From: Microbacterium sp. Se63.02b | GTDB taxonomy: Bacteria; Actinomycetota; Actinomycetes; Actinomycetales; Microbacteriaceae | Direction: 5' to 3' | DNA length: 64,000 nucleotides | Assembly: GCF_014171575.1 (NCBI RefSeq) | Contig: NZ_CP050453.1 | Span: forward strand, 744,001 to 808,000 | In this document: positions 37,452-47,350 of the stretch, piece after piece | Layout of the letters: each line of letters begins with the position of its first letter | How positions within the stretch are numbered: the stretch's first letter is position 1 | Position numbers and translations under genes: made by a program | The notes under the pieces: generated by a model | The model's input: the letters and a program-made list of their open reading frames with translations, nothing else | What the model was told of the DNA's origin: nothing | The model's database searches: none

Positions 37452-38764
37452 ATGATCGACCTCGCACTCCTCCGCGAAAACCCGGAGATCGTCCGCCGTT
37501 CGCAGGCTGCCCGTGGAAACGACCAGAGCACCGTCGACGTCGCACTCGAGGCCGATCGATCGCGCAGGGCCGCGCTCGCCGCCTTCGAAGAGCTGCGGGC
37601 CGAGCAGAACGCGTTCGGTAAGCAGTGGCGAAGGCTCCGAAGGACGAGAAGGCGGCACTCGTCGCGCAGGCGAAGGACCTCGCCGAGCGCGTCAAGCTGG
37701 CACAGCATGCCGCCAACGAAGCGGCGGAAGCGGCATCCGTCGCACTCGCCCGCATCGAGAACGTCGTGATCGACGGCGTCCCGGCGGGCGGCGAGGCCGA
37801 CTTCGTCGAGCTGCGACGGGTCGGCGAGGTGCCGGCCTTCGACTTCGAACCCCGTGACCACCTGGAACTCGGCGAGCTCCTCGGTGCGATCGACATGGAG
37901 CGCGGGGCGAAGGTGTCTGGTGCGCGCTTCTACTTCCTGCGCGGCATCGGGGCGCGGCTCGAGATCGCGTTGATGAACCTCGCTCTCGACAAGGCCCTGC
38001 AGAACGGTTTCGTCCCACTGATCACCCCGACCCTCGTGCGTCCCGAGATCATGCAGGGAACCGGCTTCCTCGGCGAGCACGCCGACGAGGTCTACCACCT
38101 CGACAAGGACGACGACCTGTATCTGGTCGGCACCAGCGAGGTCGCGCTCGCCGGATACCACAAGGACGAGATCGTCGACCTGGCCGACGGTGCGCTCCGC
38201 TACGCGGGGTGGTCGACCTGCTACCGCCGTGAGGCCGGTTCGCACGGCAAGGACACCCGCGGCATCATCCGGGTGCACCAGTTCAACAAGCTGGAGATGT
38301 TCGTCTACACGACGGCCGAGGACGCCGAGGCCGAGCACCTGCGCCTCGTCGCGCTGCAGGAGGAGATGCTGACCTCTCTCGGTCTGGCCTACCGCGTGAT
38401 CGACGTCGCGGCCGGAGACCTCGGCTCGAGCGCCGCCCGCAAATACGACATCGAGGCATGGGTCCCGACGCAGGGCGCCTTCCGCGAGCTCACGTCGACC
38501 TCGAACTGCACGACGTACCAGGCGCGCCGCCTCGACGTGCGGTATCGCCCGACCGTCGAGGCGGCCGACGCCGCAGCGCAGGGCGCGAAGACCCAGCACG
38601 TCGCCACACTCAACGGCACTCTCGCGACTACACGATGGATCGTGGCCCTGCTCGAGACGCACCAGCAGGCCGACGGTTCGGTCCGCGTCCCGGAGGTCCT
38701 GCGGCCGTACCTCGGGGGCCTCGACGTGATCCATCCGCTTGAGCAGGGGCGGGCCGCGCGGTGA
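37452..38764 (+). CDS. serS: Seryl-tRNA synthetase, frameshifted
   Basis: The enzyme charges tRNA-Ser. The N-terminal coiled-coil arm is split: [18 protein letters not shown] to EQNAFGKQ in one frame, and [19 protein letters not shown] onward in the other. One added G at 37625 joins them. The catalytic domain is intact, with [19 protein letters not shown], motif 2 [24 protein letters not shown] and [18 protein letters not shown]. The joined length is about 437 residues. As serS is essential and single here, the break is almost surely a sequencing error. TAGACT ends six bases before the ATG (leaderless). Confidence 0.96.
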
Positions 38765-39582
38765 CGGAACCCTGGCTGGTCGGCCTCGACGTCGACGGCA
38801 CCATCCTCCTCCAGGACGAGACGATGAGTCCCGGTGTGCCCGAGGCCGTCGCCCGGGTGCGCGACGCCGGGCATCTGGTTACGATCGCGACGGGGCGCAG
38901 CTGGATGGCCACGCGTCGGTACGTCGAAGAACTCGGTCTGCTGGCCGACTACGTGGTGTGCTCCAACGGCGCCGTCACGATGCGCAGAGACGGCGACGAC
39001 TGGGAGCGGTGGAACGTCGAGACGTTCGACCCGACCCCCGTCCTGGGTCTGCTGCGCGATCGGCTTCCCGAAGCCCGCTACATGGTCGAGCTGGCGTCAG
39101 GGCAGCGGTTGTTCACGGAGCAGCTCGACGACTGGACCCTCGACGGCGGCCGACAGGTCGACTTCGAGGAGCTCGGAGCGTTGCCCGTCTCGCGCATCGT
39201 CGTGGTCTCGCCCGAGCACGACGAGGACGACTTCCACCGCCTGGTCGCGGATGCCGGTCTCAACGAGGTGTCGTACGCCATCGGGTGGACCGCGTGGTTG
39301 GACATCGCCCCGCAGGGCGTCGACAAGGGCACGGCTCTGGAGCAGGTGCGCCTCGAGCTCGGACTCGACCGCGGCCGCATCCTCGTCGCCGGCGACGGGC
39401 GCAACGACATCGGCATGTTCGGCTGGGCGCGATCGCTCGGAGGACGAGCCGTCGCGATGGGGCAGGCGCCGGACGAGGTCAAGGATGCCGCCAGCGAGGT
39501 CACCGCAGACGTCGAAGACGGAGGGCTGGCGCAGGCGCTCGACACGCTTCCAGCGCCCGCCCAGGTCAGCGCGGGAGAATAG
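38761..39582 (+). CDS. HAD-family (Cof-type) hydrolase
   Basis: This 273-residue protein has the HAD motifs in order: [11 protein letters not shown] (nucleophile Asp), VTIATGRSW (motif II Thr), KGTALEQV (motif III Lys) and [12 protein letters not shown] (motif IV). The Cof-type cap lies between about residues 85 and 190. It probably dephosphorylates a small sugar or cofactor phosphate. It starts at GTG overlapping the serS stop by four bases, so the two are cotranslated; this serS-HAD pairing is common in actinobacteria. Confidence 0.9.
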   Translation: MTEPWLVGLDVDGTILLQDETMSPGVPEAVARVRDAGHLVTIATGRSWMATRRYVEELGLLADYVVCSNGAVTMRRDGDDWERWNVETFDPTPVLGLLRDRLPEARYMVELASGQRLFTEQLDDWTLDGGRQVDFEELGALPVSRIVVVSPEHDEDDFHRLVADAGLNEVSYAIGWTAWLDIAPQGVDKGTALEQVRLELGLDRGRILVAGDGRNDIGMFGWARSLGGRAVAMGQAPDEVKDAASEVTADVEDGGLAQALDTLPAPAQVSAGE

Positions 39583-39625
39583 AACTCGGCTAGACTCACG
39601 CCTTGTCGACGGATGCGTCCGTCGA

Positions 39626-39710
39626 GGAGGGTTGTCCGAGCGGCCGATGGAGCTGGTCTTGAAAACCAGTGGGCAGAGATGTCTCGTGGGTTCGAATCCC
39701 ACACCCTCCG
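39626..39710 (+). tRNA. tRNA-Ser (TGA)
   Basis: An 85-base tRNA with the long variable arm of class II tRNAs has the acceptor GGAGGGT/ACCCTCC, discriminator G and anticodon loop CTTGAAA giving TGA. TAGACT (39591-39596) lies 29 bases upstream as a likely -10 box. It follows serS and the HAD gene. Confidence 0.97.
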
Positions 39711-39760
39711 CATACTGAGCACGGTGACCCCGCACCGGTGCTGAATCCGAAAGGCCCTGA

Positions 39761-40999
39761 GTGAGCGAGAACACCCGACGCCGCCGCACCGTCGCGCGAC
39801 ATGGCCAGCTGGCCACGCCGGGTCCGATCAGCCAGCTGCTCAAGTTCATCGCGATCGGTCTGGCCGTCGTCCTCGTCAGCGGGCTGGGCGTGGGGGCCTA
39901 CATCGCCTACGACCTCTCCAGCACGGTGTCGGCGAATGCCGTGGAGCTCGACGGCCAAGGTTCATTGCCGCCCGACATCGGCGAGTACGAGGGTGGCTTC
40001 AACCTCGTCCTCACGGGTGTCGACACCTGCGAGGAGAAGTACAAGGACCTCTTTGGCGACCGCTGCACCGGTGGCGATGCCGAGGGCACGCTGAACGACG
40101 TGAACCTGCTGGTGCACGTCTCGCAGGAGCCGCGACGGATCACGGTCGTCAGCTTTCCGCGCGACCTCATGATCCCGATCCCGGAGTGCACGGACGAGCA
40201 GGGCAACACCCACTCCGCGATGAGCAAGCAGCCGCTGAACACGGCCTACACGGACGGCGGACTCAACTGCGTCGTCCAGACGATCTCCGAGCTCACCGAC
40301 CAGGAGGTGCAGTTCGCGGCCTCCGTGACCTTCGGTGGAGTGATCGAGATCACCAATGCGATCGGCGGCGTCGACGTCTGCCTCGCGAACCCGATCAAGG
40401 ACCGCTACACCGGGCTCGACATGGCGGCGGGTACCCACACGGTCGAGGGTCTGCAGGCCCTGCAGTTCCTCCGCACGCGTCACGGTGTCGGCGACGGCAG
40501 CGACCTCGGGCGCATCGGCAACCAGCAGCAGTACATGTCGAGCCTCGCGCGCAAGATGATCAGCGGTGAGGTGCTCGGCAACGTGCCGGTCATGCTCAAG
40601 CTCGCCAACACCGCCCTGAGCAACCTCGAAGCCAGCACCTCCCTCGCGAACAACCCGATGACCCTCGTGCAGATCGCTCTCGCGGTGAAGTCGGTTCCGT
40701 TCGAGGACATCGTCTTCGTGCAGTATCCGACCGGGGCGGACTACTCCGACCCGAACAAGGTCGTTCCCGACTACGAGGCGGCAGACGCGCTCTGGGAGGC
40801 GATCGCCGCCAACGCGCAGCTGCAGATCACGCACGAGAACAACAGCAACGACGGCGTCGTCGTGCAGGAGCCGACGGAGCCGACCCAGGAGGCGACTCCC
40901 GACCCCTCGGCCACGCCGGACGACGTGGTGGCTCTGCCGGATTCCATCAAGGGCAACTCGGCTGCGCAGGCGACCTGTTCCAACGGCAACGTCCGGTGA
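39761..40999 (+). CDS. LytR-CpsA-Psr (LCP) family protein
   Basis: This 412-residue protein has a short cytoplasmic N-terminus, one membrane span (about 30-52) and an exterior LCP domain: FNLVLTGVDTCEEKY, TLNDVNLLVHVSQEPRRITVVSFPRDLMIPIP, LNTAYTDGGLNCVVQTIS and ALQFLRTRHGVGDGSDLGR. LCP enzymes attach polymers such as teichoic acids or glycans to peptidoglycan. The C-terminus is Pro/Thr-rich with a final Cys. It starts at GTG after a GAAAGG site. Confidence 0.93.
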   Translation: MSENTRRRRTVARHGQLATPGPISQLLKFIAIGLAVVLVSGLGVGAYIAYDLSSTVSANAVELDGQGSLPPDIGEYEGGFNLVLTGVDTCEEKYKDLFGDRCTGGDAEGTLNDVNLLVHVSQEPRRITVVSFPRDLMIPIPECTDEQGNTHSAMSKQPLNTAYTDGGLNCVVQTISELTDQEVQFAASVTFGGVIEITNAIGGVDVCLANPIKDRYTGLDMAAGTHTVEGLQALQFLRTRHGVGDGSDLGRIGNQQQYMSSLARKMISGEVLGNVPVMLKLANTALSNLEASTSLANNPMTLVQIALAVKSVPFEDIVFVQYPTGADYSDPNKVVPDYEAADALWEAIAANAQLQITHENNSNDGVVVQEPTEPTQEATPDPSATPDDVVALPDSIKGNSAAQATCSNGNVR

Positions 41000-41037
41000 G
41001 CGGAACCTTCTGACGCGCAACCCGCTTGCGCGTTCTT

Positions 41038-41056
41038 GCAAGATCTTGCGTAAGCT
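41038..41056 (+). promoter_or_regulatory. Palindromic operator and -10 box of lacI gene
   Basis: GCAAGATCTTGC (41038-41049) is a perfect 12-base palindrome immediately upstream of the TAAGCT box (41051-41056), which ends six bases before the lacI ATG. The position within the promoter spacer suggests autoregulation by the LacI protein. The TTGCAA half recurs in the GH13 promoter at 42138. Binding is inferred. Confidence 0.6.
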
Positions 41057-41062
41057 GACCGC

Positions 41063-42066
41063 ATGTCGAAGCGACTCGCCGAGGTGGCACGCAAGGTCGG
41101 AGTGAGCGAGGCGACGGTCAGCCGTGTGCTCAACGACAAACCAGGGGTATCCGATGCCACGCGGCAGGCGGTGCTGACCGCTCTCGACGTGCTCGGCTAC
41201 GAGCGTCCGTCGAAGCTGCGCGGTGAACGTGCACGCCTGGTCGGACTGGTGCTGCCGGAACTGCAGAATCCGATCTTCCCGGCGTTCGCCGAGATCGTCG
41301 GCGGCGCGCTCACGCAGAACGGGTACACGCCGCTGCTGTGCACGCAGAATGCGGGAGGGGTCACGGAGTCGGACTATGTCGACCTCCTGCTCGCGCAACA
41401 GGTGTCCGGTGTGATCTTCCTCGGGGGCAACTACACGCAGGCGGATGCCGCCCACGAGCACTACGAGCGGCTGCGCCAGGTGAATCTGCCGACCGTGCTC
41501 GTCAACGCGCGCGTGCCCGAGCTGCAGTTCGCGACCGTCTCGACCGACACACGGCGGCCGCGGAGCAGGCGGTGCTGCATGTGCATCAGCTCGGCCACCG
41601 CCGGATCGGGCTGCTGCTGGGGCCGGAAGATCATGTGCCCTCGCAGCGCAAGCTCGAGTCCGCCCGGCGGCTTCTCGAGCACCTCGGAGATCCGCTCTCC
41701 GAGGAGCTGGTGGTCCGCGGTCTCTACTCGCTGGAATCGGGTCAGGCGGGGGCCGCACGGCTCTTCGCGGCAGGGGCCACCGCGGTCGTGTGCGCGAGCG
41801 ATCCCCTCGCTCTCGGCGCCGTACGCGCTGCCCGCCGCGCGGGGCTGTCCGTGCCGGGAGACGTCAGTATCGTCGGCTTCGACGACTCGGCCCTGATGAG
41901 CTGCACGGAGCCGCCGTTGACGACCGTGCGGCAGCCGATCGAGTCGATGGGGCGTGCGGTGATCGCGTTGCTGCTTGCGCAGATCGCGGGTACCTCGCAG
42001 CCGAGCGATGAACTGCTTTTCGAACCCGAGCTGGTGCTTCGCGCGTCGACGGGCCCGCTGGTCTGA
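41063..42066 (+). CDS. LacI-family repressor, frameshifted
   Basis: The N-terminal helix-turn-helix is typical (RLAEVARKVGVSEATVSRVL), followed by the sugar-binding periplasmic-protein-like core (VGLVLPELQNPIFPAFAEIV). The frame breaks between about 41545 and 41556, and a second frame continues AAEQAVLHVHQLGHRRIGLLLG, CASDPLALGAV and SIVGFDDSALMSCTEPPLTTVRQP to 42066. One added base makes a 335-residue protein. It presumably controls the downstream GH13 enzyme and ABC importer and responds to a gluco-oligosaccharide. Leaderless start by the TAAGCT box. Confidence 0.9.
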
Positions 42067-42137
42067 CCGGTCTTCTCGAGGCGGGCGCTTTCGTGCGCCC
42101 GCAAGCCATCGCAAAATTTCGATAACTTGTTTAGTTC

Positions 42138-42166
42138 TTGCAACAACCTCACGGAAAAGCTACATT
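42138..42166 (+). promoter_or_regulatory. Promoter of the GH13-ABC operon
   Basis: TTGCAA (42138-42143) and TACATT (42161-42166) are separated by 17 bases, a good -35/-10 arrangement. TTGCAA also matches half of the palindrome before the lacI gene, so LacI may act here. An imperfect palindrome (ATCGCAAAATTTCGAT, 42107-42122) lies just upstream. Roles are inferred. Confidence 0.5.
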
Positions 42167-42197
42167 CGACTCATCGCCATCGACGACGAGGAGTTCC

Positions 42198-43875
42198 GTG
42201 GACACCGATGTTCTGCGTTCTGCCGCACCGGCCCGCGCTCTGACCATGCCTGCGGGCGAGGGGTGGTGGCGCACGGCGGTGATCTACCAGGTGTATGTGC
42301 GCAGCTTCGCCGACGGCAACGGCGACGGCACGGGTGATCTGGCCGGGGTGCGCTCTCGCCTCCCGTACCTGAAGAGCCTCGGCGTCGACGCGCTCTGGTT
42401 CACTCCGTGGTATCGGAGCCCGCTCGCCGACGGCGGCTACGACGTCCAGGACTATCGGACGATCGACCCCCGCTTCGGGACGCTCGCCGAAGCGGAGCAG
42501 CTGATCGCCGAGGCCCTCGAGCTCGGCATCCGCACGATCGTCGATATCGTCCCCAACCACATCTCGGATCAGCACGAGTGGTTCCGGCAGGCGCTGTCCG
42601 CCGGGCCGGGCAGTGCGGAGCGGGAGCGCTTCTGGTTCCACCCCGGCCGAGGTGCCGACGGCGGAGAGATGCCGACGAACTGGGTATCCAGCTTCCAGGG
42701 CGAGACCTGGACGCGCACGCAGAACCCCGATGGGACGCCGGGGGAGTGGTACCTGCACCTGTTCACCCCGCAGCAGCCGGATCTGAACTGGAACCACCCC
42801 GACGTGCGCCGCGAGCACGAGGACGTGCTGCGCTTCTGGTTCGACCGCGGGGTCGCCGGTGTGCGCATCGACTCGGCGGCCTTGCCGGTCAAGGACCCGT
42901 CGCTGCCGGACCTGCCCCCGGCCTCGCTCCGACGGACGACCACCCGCACATCGACCGCGACGAACTGCACGACATCTATCGCGATTGGCGGGCGGTCGCC
43001 GACGAGTACGAGGGCGAGCGCGTGCTCGTCGGAGAGGTCTGGCTCGACGACGCGGAGCGCTTCGCGCGCTACCTGCGACCGGGCGAGATGCACACCGCCT
43101 TCAACTTCGGGTTCATGACCCAGCCGTGGAGCGCGCAGGCGATGCGCGACTCCATCACGCGCACGCTGGCCGAGCACGCTCCTGTCGGGGCTCCGGCCAC
43201 CTGGGTCTTGTCGAACCACGACGTCACCCGACCGGTCACACGCTACGGACGGGCCGATTCCTCCTTCGCGTTCGAGAGCAAACGCTTCGGGACGGCGACC
43301 GATGCCGAGCGCGGGACGAGGCGGGCGCGCGCCGCGGCGCTGCTCGTCGCCGCGCTGCCCGGGAGCCTGTACATCTACCAGGGCGACGAACTCGGACTCC
43401 CCGAGGTCGAGCTCCCCTCGACGCGATCGAGGACCCGATGCACTTCCGCTCCGGCGGGGTCGACCCAGGGCGCGACGGATGCCGTGTGCCGCTGCCCTGG
43501 AGCGGGAACGCGAGTCCGTACGGCTTCGGCGGACACCCGTGGCTCCCCCAGCCGCAGAGTTGGGCGGGACTCACGGTCGAGGCGCAGGAGCGCGACCCCG
43601 ACTCGACCCTCAACCTCTACCGGACGGCGATCACCCTGCGCCGCCGGACTGCCGACTTCAGCGGCAGCGACCTGGAGTGGCTGGAGCTCGGGGCCGACAT
43701 CCTGGCGTTCCGTCGCGGTGACGGCACCGTGAGCATCACGAATCTCGGTTCCGTCCCTGTGCCCCTCCCCGCGCACCACGAGGTACTCCTCTCGAGCGCG
43801 CCCCTCGACGGCACGCTCCCTCCGGACGCCACCGCGTGGCTCGCCCTTCGCGCCGTTCCGGCGCGCTCCGCCTGA
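42198..43875 (+). CDS. GH13 alpha-glucosidase, two frameshifts
   Basis: The protein hydrolyses alpha-glucosidic bonds in imported oligosaccharides. GH13 regions are all present but in three frames: DIVPNH and GVRIDSAAL (nucleophile Asp) in the first, VGEVWLDD (acid Glu) and VLSNHDV (third acid) in the second, and SGGVDPGRDGCRVPLPW in the third. One added C in each of the runs 42915-42919 and 43414-43417 restores a single protein of about 559 residues. It lacks a signal peptide, so it acts in the cytoplasm. The GTG at 42198 has a GAGGAG site; it is followed by the ABC importer genes. Confidence 0.9.
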
Positions 43876-43926
43876 GCGGTCGACAGCCCTGCACCACCCG
43901 ATCAGCACCACATGGAAGGACAGACG

Positions 43927-45297
43927 ATGAAGTCACCAACGAAAGCCCTGGTCGCCGGCGTCGCGGTACTCGCGACGGTCGGCGCCCTGGCCGGATGCAC
44001 CTCGAGCGGCAGCGATGACAGCGCCGACGGCAAGACGGAGCTGCGCGTCGCGACGTTCCCCCCTGGCGCCGACGCCGCGGCCTACGAGGCGTTCGCAGCG
44101 CAGGAGAAGCAGTTCGAGAAGGAGCACCCCGACATCGACATCATCGGTGTCGAATACGAGTGGGAGGGTCCTACCTTCGCCGTGCAGCTCGCGGGCGGCA
44201 GCCTGCCGGACGTCTTCACCGTGCCGTTCACCGACTCCAAGACGCTTCTCGAGAACGGGCAGCTGATGGACGTGACCGACGCGATCGAGGAGCTCGGCTA
44301 CACCGACAAGTTCAACCCCATCATCCTCGACGGGGTCACCGGCTCCGACGGGAAGCTCTACGGCTTCCCCCGGCAGGCGTACGCGGCAGCGCTGCACTAC
44401 AACCGCGACCTGTTCGAGCAGGCGGGCCTCGACCCCGACAATCCGCCGGAGACGTGGGACGAGATCCGCGAGGCGGCCAAGGCCATCACGGATGCCACGG
44501 GCAAGGCCGGATACGCGCAGATGGCGATCAACAACACCGGCGGATGGCAGCTCACCTCGCAGACGGTGGCGCGCGGTGGTCGCACGCAGACCGACAACGG
44601 CGACGGCACCGCCGAGTCGACCATCGACAACGACGCGACCAGGGCCACCCTGCAGTTCCTGCACGACGTCAAGTGGGAGGACGGCTCCTTCGGATCGAAG
44701 GTCGACCTCGACTGGGGCACCATCAACCAGGAGTTCGCCGCGGGCAACATCGGCATGTACACCTCGGGATCCGACATCTACACGGCCCTCGTGCGCGACT
44801 TCGGCATGGACTCCGAGATCTACGGCATGACGGTGGTGCCGATGGAGGGCGACGACCCCGGAACGCTCGGCGGCGGCGACATCGCGGTGATCAGCCCGAC
44901 CGTCGATGAGACGACCAAGGCCGCGGCCGTGACCTGGATCGACTGGTACTACATGCAGAAGCTCATGGACGAGGACGCGGCCGCGCTCGACGCCAAGACG
45001 CTGAACGAGTCGGGTCAGGCCGTCGGCACCCCGCTGCTGCCGGTGCTCAGCCGCGAGCTGTACGACGAGTCGCAGAAGTGGATCGCCGACTACATCAACG
45101 TGCCGGTAGACCAGATGGCACCGTTCAGCGAACGTATCTGGGACCAGACGCCCGTGGGCGAGCCCAAGGTGAAGACCCAGGAGGTGTACGCGCTCCTCGA
45201 CGCCGTCGTGCAGACCGTGCTGACCGATCAGGACGCCGACATCGACGCTCTGCTCGCCCAGGCGCAGACCGACGCGCAGGCGAAACTCGACGAGTAG
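43927..45297 (+). CDS. Sugar ABC transporter solute-binding lipoprotein
   Basis: This 456-residue protein has a lipobox (VGALAGCTS) and the group 1 binding-protein pattern: LRVATFPPGADAAAYEAFAAQ, VQLAGGSLPDVFTV, YGFPRQAYAAALHYNRDLFEQAGL, and GDIAVISPTVDETTKAAAV. Such proteins capture oligosaccharides outside the membrane and deliver them to the permeases encoded next. GGAAGGAC precedes the ATG at 43927. Context with a GH13 glucosidase and a LacI gene suggests a gluco-oligosaccharide such as maltodextrin, isomaltose or sucrose. Confidence 0.92.
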   Translation: MKSPTKALVAGVAVLATVGALAGCTSSGSDDSADGKTELRVATFPPGADAAAYEAFAAQEKQFEKEHPDIDIIGVEYEWEGPTFAVQLAGGSLPDVFTVPFTDSKTLLENGQLMDVTDAIEELGYTDKFNPIILDGVTGSDGKLYGFPRQAYAAALHYNRDLFEQAGLDPDNPPETWDEIREAAKAITDATGKAGYAQMAINNTGGWQLTSQTVARGGRTQTDNGDGTAESTIDNDATRATLQFLHDVKWEDGSFGSKVDLDWGTINQEFAAGNIGMYTSGSDIYTALVRDFGMDSEIYGMTVVPMEGDDPGTLGGGDIAVISPTVDETTKAAAVTWIDWYYMQKLMDEDAAALDAKTLNESGQAVGTPLLPVLSRELYDESQKWIADYINVPVDQMAPFSERIWDQTPVGEPKVKTQEVYALLDAVVQTVLTDQDADIDALLAQAQTDAQAKLDE

Positions 45298-45303
45298 CAG
45301 TCC

Positions 45304-46269
45304 ATGACGATGACGCTCCCCGAGCAGCGGGCGGCGGTGGAGGACTCTCCGCCGCCCGCTGCGCGCCTTTCCCGCCGCCGCTCGCCCCTCACCTGGTTCC
45401 GCGGCGGCGGGCTCGCGAACCTCCTGTTCGTGCTTCCCATGCTGTTCGTGTTCGTGTTCTTCTCCTGGTCGCCGATCGTGCAGTCGGTGATCATGAGCCT
45501 GCAGAAGACGAACCTGATCGTCTCCGAATGGGTCGGCTTCGACAACTACCTCGCTGTGATCGGCGACCCTGAGTTGGGCCGCGCCGTGATCAACACGCTG
45601 TGGTTCGCGGTGCTCGCCCTGCTCTTCGGGTTCCCCTTGCCGTTGCTCATGGCCGTGCTCATGAGCGAGGTGCGCCGTGGCAAGGGGATCTACTCCGCGC
45701 TGGCCTACCTCCCCGTCGTGATCCCTCCGGTCGTGGCGGTGCTGCTGTGGAAGTTCTTCTACAGTGCGGACCCGTCCGGCGTGTTCAACACGGTGCTCGG
45801 GTTCGTCGGCATCCCGCCGCAACCCTGGATCCAGGATGCCGTTCAGGCCATGCCGTCCCTCGTGCTCGAAGCCACCTGGGCGGGGGCCGGCGGGTCGATC
45901 ATCATCTACCTGGCCGCGCTCCTCGGCGTCCCGCCCGAGCTCTACGACGCGGCCGAGGTCGACGGTGCCGGCATCTGGAAGAAGGTCTGGCACGTCACGC
46001 TGCCGCAGCTGCGCGGCATCCTCTTCATCATGCTGATCCTGCAGGTCATCGCGACGGCGCAGGTCTTCCTGGAACCGTTCCTCTTCACCGGCGGCGGACC
46101 CGCCGGCGCGACCAAGACCGTGCTGCTGTACATCTACGACAAGGCCTTCCGGAACAGCTTGGGCGGCGACTACGGCGAGGCGACCGCCGTGTCGGTGCTG
46201 CTCGCGATCGTCCTCGCCCTCCTCTCCTGGCTGTACTTCAGGCTGACCGACCGTTGGAGCACGACGTGA
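45304..46269 (+). CDS. Sugar ABC transporter permease (MalF type)
   Basis: This 321-residue inner-membrane protein has six spans, starting at FVLPMLFVFVFFSWSPIVQSV-like segment (about residues 45-66). It carries the EAA loop that contacts the ATPase, EVDGAGIWKKVWHVTLPQL, near residue 220. It lies six bases after the binding protein gene, and its stop overlaps the next permease start by four bases. No ATPase gene is in the cluster, so a shared MsiK-type ATPase elsewhere is probably used, as is common in actinobacteria. Confidence 0.92.
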   Translation: MTMTLPEQRAAVEDSPPPAARLSRRRSPLTWFRGGGLANLLFVLPMLFVFVFFSWSPIVQSVIMSLQKTNLIVSEWVGFDNYLAVIGDPELGRAVINTLWFAVLALLFGFPLPLLMAVLMSEVRRGKGIYSALAYLPVVIPPVVAVLLWKFFYSADPSGVFNTVLGFVGIPPQPWIQDAVQAMPSLVLEATWAGAGGSIIIYLAALLGVPPELYDAAEVDGAGIWKKVWHVTLPQLRGILFIMLILQVIATAQVFLEPFLFTGGGPAGATKTVLLYIYDKAFRNSLGGDYGEATAVSVLLAIVLALLSWLYFRLTDRWSTT

Positions 46270-47213
46270 GCCTCACCACCCGCCTCTCCACCCGTGCCGC
46301 GGAGAAGGCCGCCGAGAAGGCCGCCGACCGTGTCGGCGATCGCACCGTCATCTCGGACTCGGAGCGTCGGCGACCCGGCATCCGTATCGGGATGTCCGTC
46401 ACGCACGTGTTCCTCGCCGTCGGGCTGGTGGTCGCCGGTCTCGGACCGATCCTGTGGCTCGCGAAGTCGGCCGTGACACCGACGCAGGACACCCTGCAGC
46501 AGCCTTTCGCGCTGTGGCCGAACGGCATCGACTGGGCGAACCTGTCGACGGCATGGAACGACATCCACATCGACCAGTACTTCCTGAACACGGTCGTGAT
46601 CGCGCTCGGCGCCTGGTTCGTCCAGCTGTTCATCGCGACGACCGCAGGTTTCGCACTGTCGGTGCTGCGGCCGAAGTACGCGCCGGTGTTGAACGCGCTG
46701 GTGCTGGCGACCCTGTTCATCCCCGGCATCGTGCTCCTCGTGCCGTTGTATCTCACGATCGTGAATCCGCCGCTGCTCGGCGAGGTGAACCTGCTCAACA
46801 ACTACCTCGCGGTCTGGCTGCCGATGGGCGCGAACGCGTTCAACATCCTGCTGGTCAAGCGCTTCTTCGATTCGCTGCCGCGTGAGGTGTTCGAAGCCGC
46901 GCGCACGGATGGCGCCGGTCCCTTCCGGCTGTTCTGGTCGATCGTGCTGCCGATGTCGAAGCCCATTCTCGGAGTGGTCTCGGTGTTCGCGATCATCGCC
47001 GCGTGGAAGGACTATCTGTGGCCCATGCTGGTGCTGCCGGACCCCGCGGTGCAGCCGCTGTCGGTGCGGCTACCGGCCGTGCAGTCGCAGACCGAGCTCG
47101 ACGTGTTCCTGGCGGCGCTGGCGATCGCGACGTTGATCCCGATCGCGATGTTCCTGCTGTTCCAGTCGGTCTTCCTGCGGTCGGCGGGGCTCGGGGGTGC
47201 CGTGAAGGGGTAG
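46266..47213 (+). CDS. Sugar ABC transporter permease (MalG type)
   Basis: This 315-residue protein has six membrane spans and the EAA loop EAARTDGAGPFRLFWSIVLP near residue 210. It begins at GTG overlapping the stop of the first permease (GTGA). An N-terminal extension of about 45 residues (rich in Ala/Glu/Arg) precedes the first span. It completes the importer without a dedicated ATPase. Confidence 0.92.
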   Translation: MSLTTRLSTRAAEKAAEKAADRVGDRTVISDSERRRPGIRIGMSVTHVFLAVGLVVAGLGPILWLAKSAVTPTQDTLQQPFALWPNGIDWANLSTAWNDIHIDQYFLNTVVIALGAWFVQLFIATTAGFALSVLRPKYAPVLNALVLATLFIPGIVLLVPLYLTIVNPPLLGEVNLLNNYLAVWLPMGANAFNILLVKRFFDSLPREVFEAARTDGAGPFRLFWSIVLPMSKPILGVVSVFAIIAAWKDYLWPMLVLPDPAVQPLSVRLPAVQSQTELDVFLAALAIATLIPIAMFLLFQSVFLRSAGLGGAVKG

Positions 47214-47237
47214 TGGGCGACGCCGTTCCGTCCGCAC

Positions 47238-47294
47238 GGATGTCGGGCGGGCGACCGGATGCAGGACCAGATCCCCGGCATTCGCCCGACATCC
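47238..47294. repeat. Perfect 12-base inverted repeat
   Basis: GGATGTCGGGCG (47238-47249) and CGCCCGACATCC (47283-47294) are exact reverse complements with a 33-base spacer, and a third partial copy (ATCCGCCCGAC) follows at 47299-47309. The region lies between the convergent permease and TetR genes. It lacks a T-run, so it is either a weak terminator or a repeated intergenic element. Confidence 0.6.
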
Positions 47295-47350
47295 GGGCAT
47301 CCGCCCGACAAGGGTCCCTCGGTGCGCCGGACGAGTGTGCCGGAGGGGCG

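Noticed and set aside
43933..45993. A 686-codon open frame antisense to the sugar-binding protein gene.
   Set aside because: The plus-strand binding protein and permease have clear motifs, while this frame has none.
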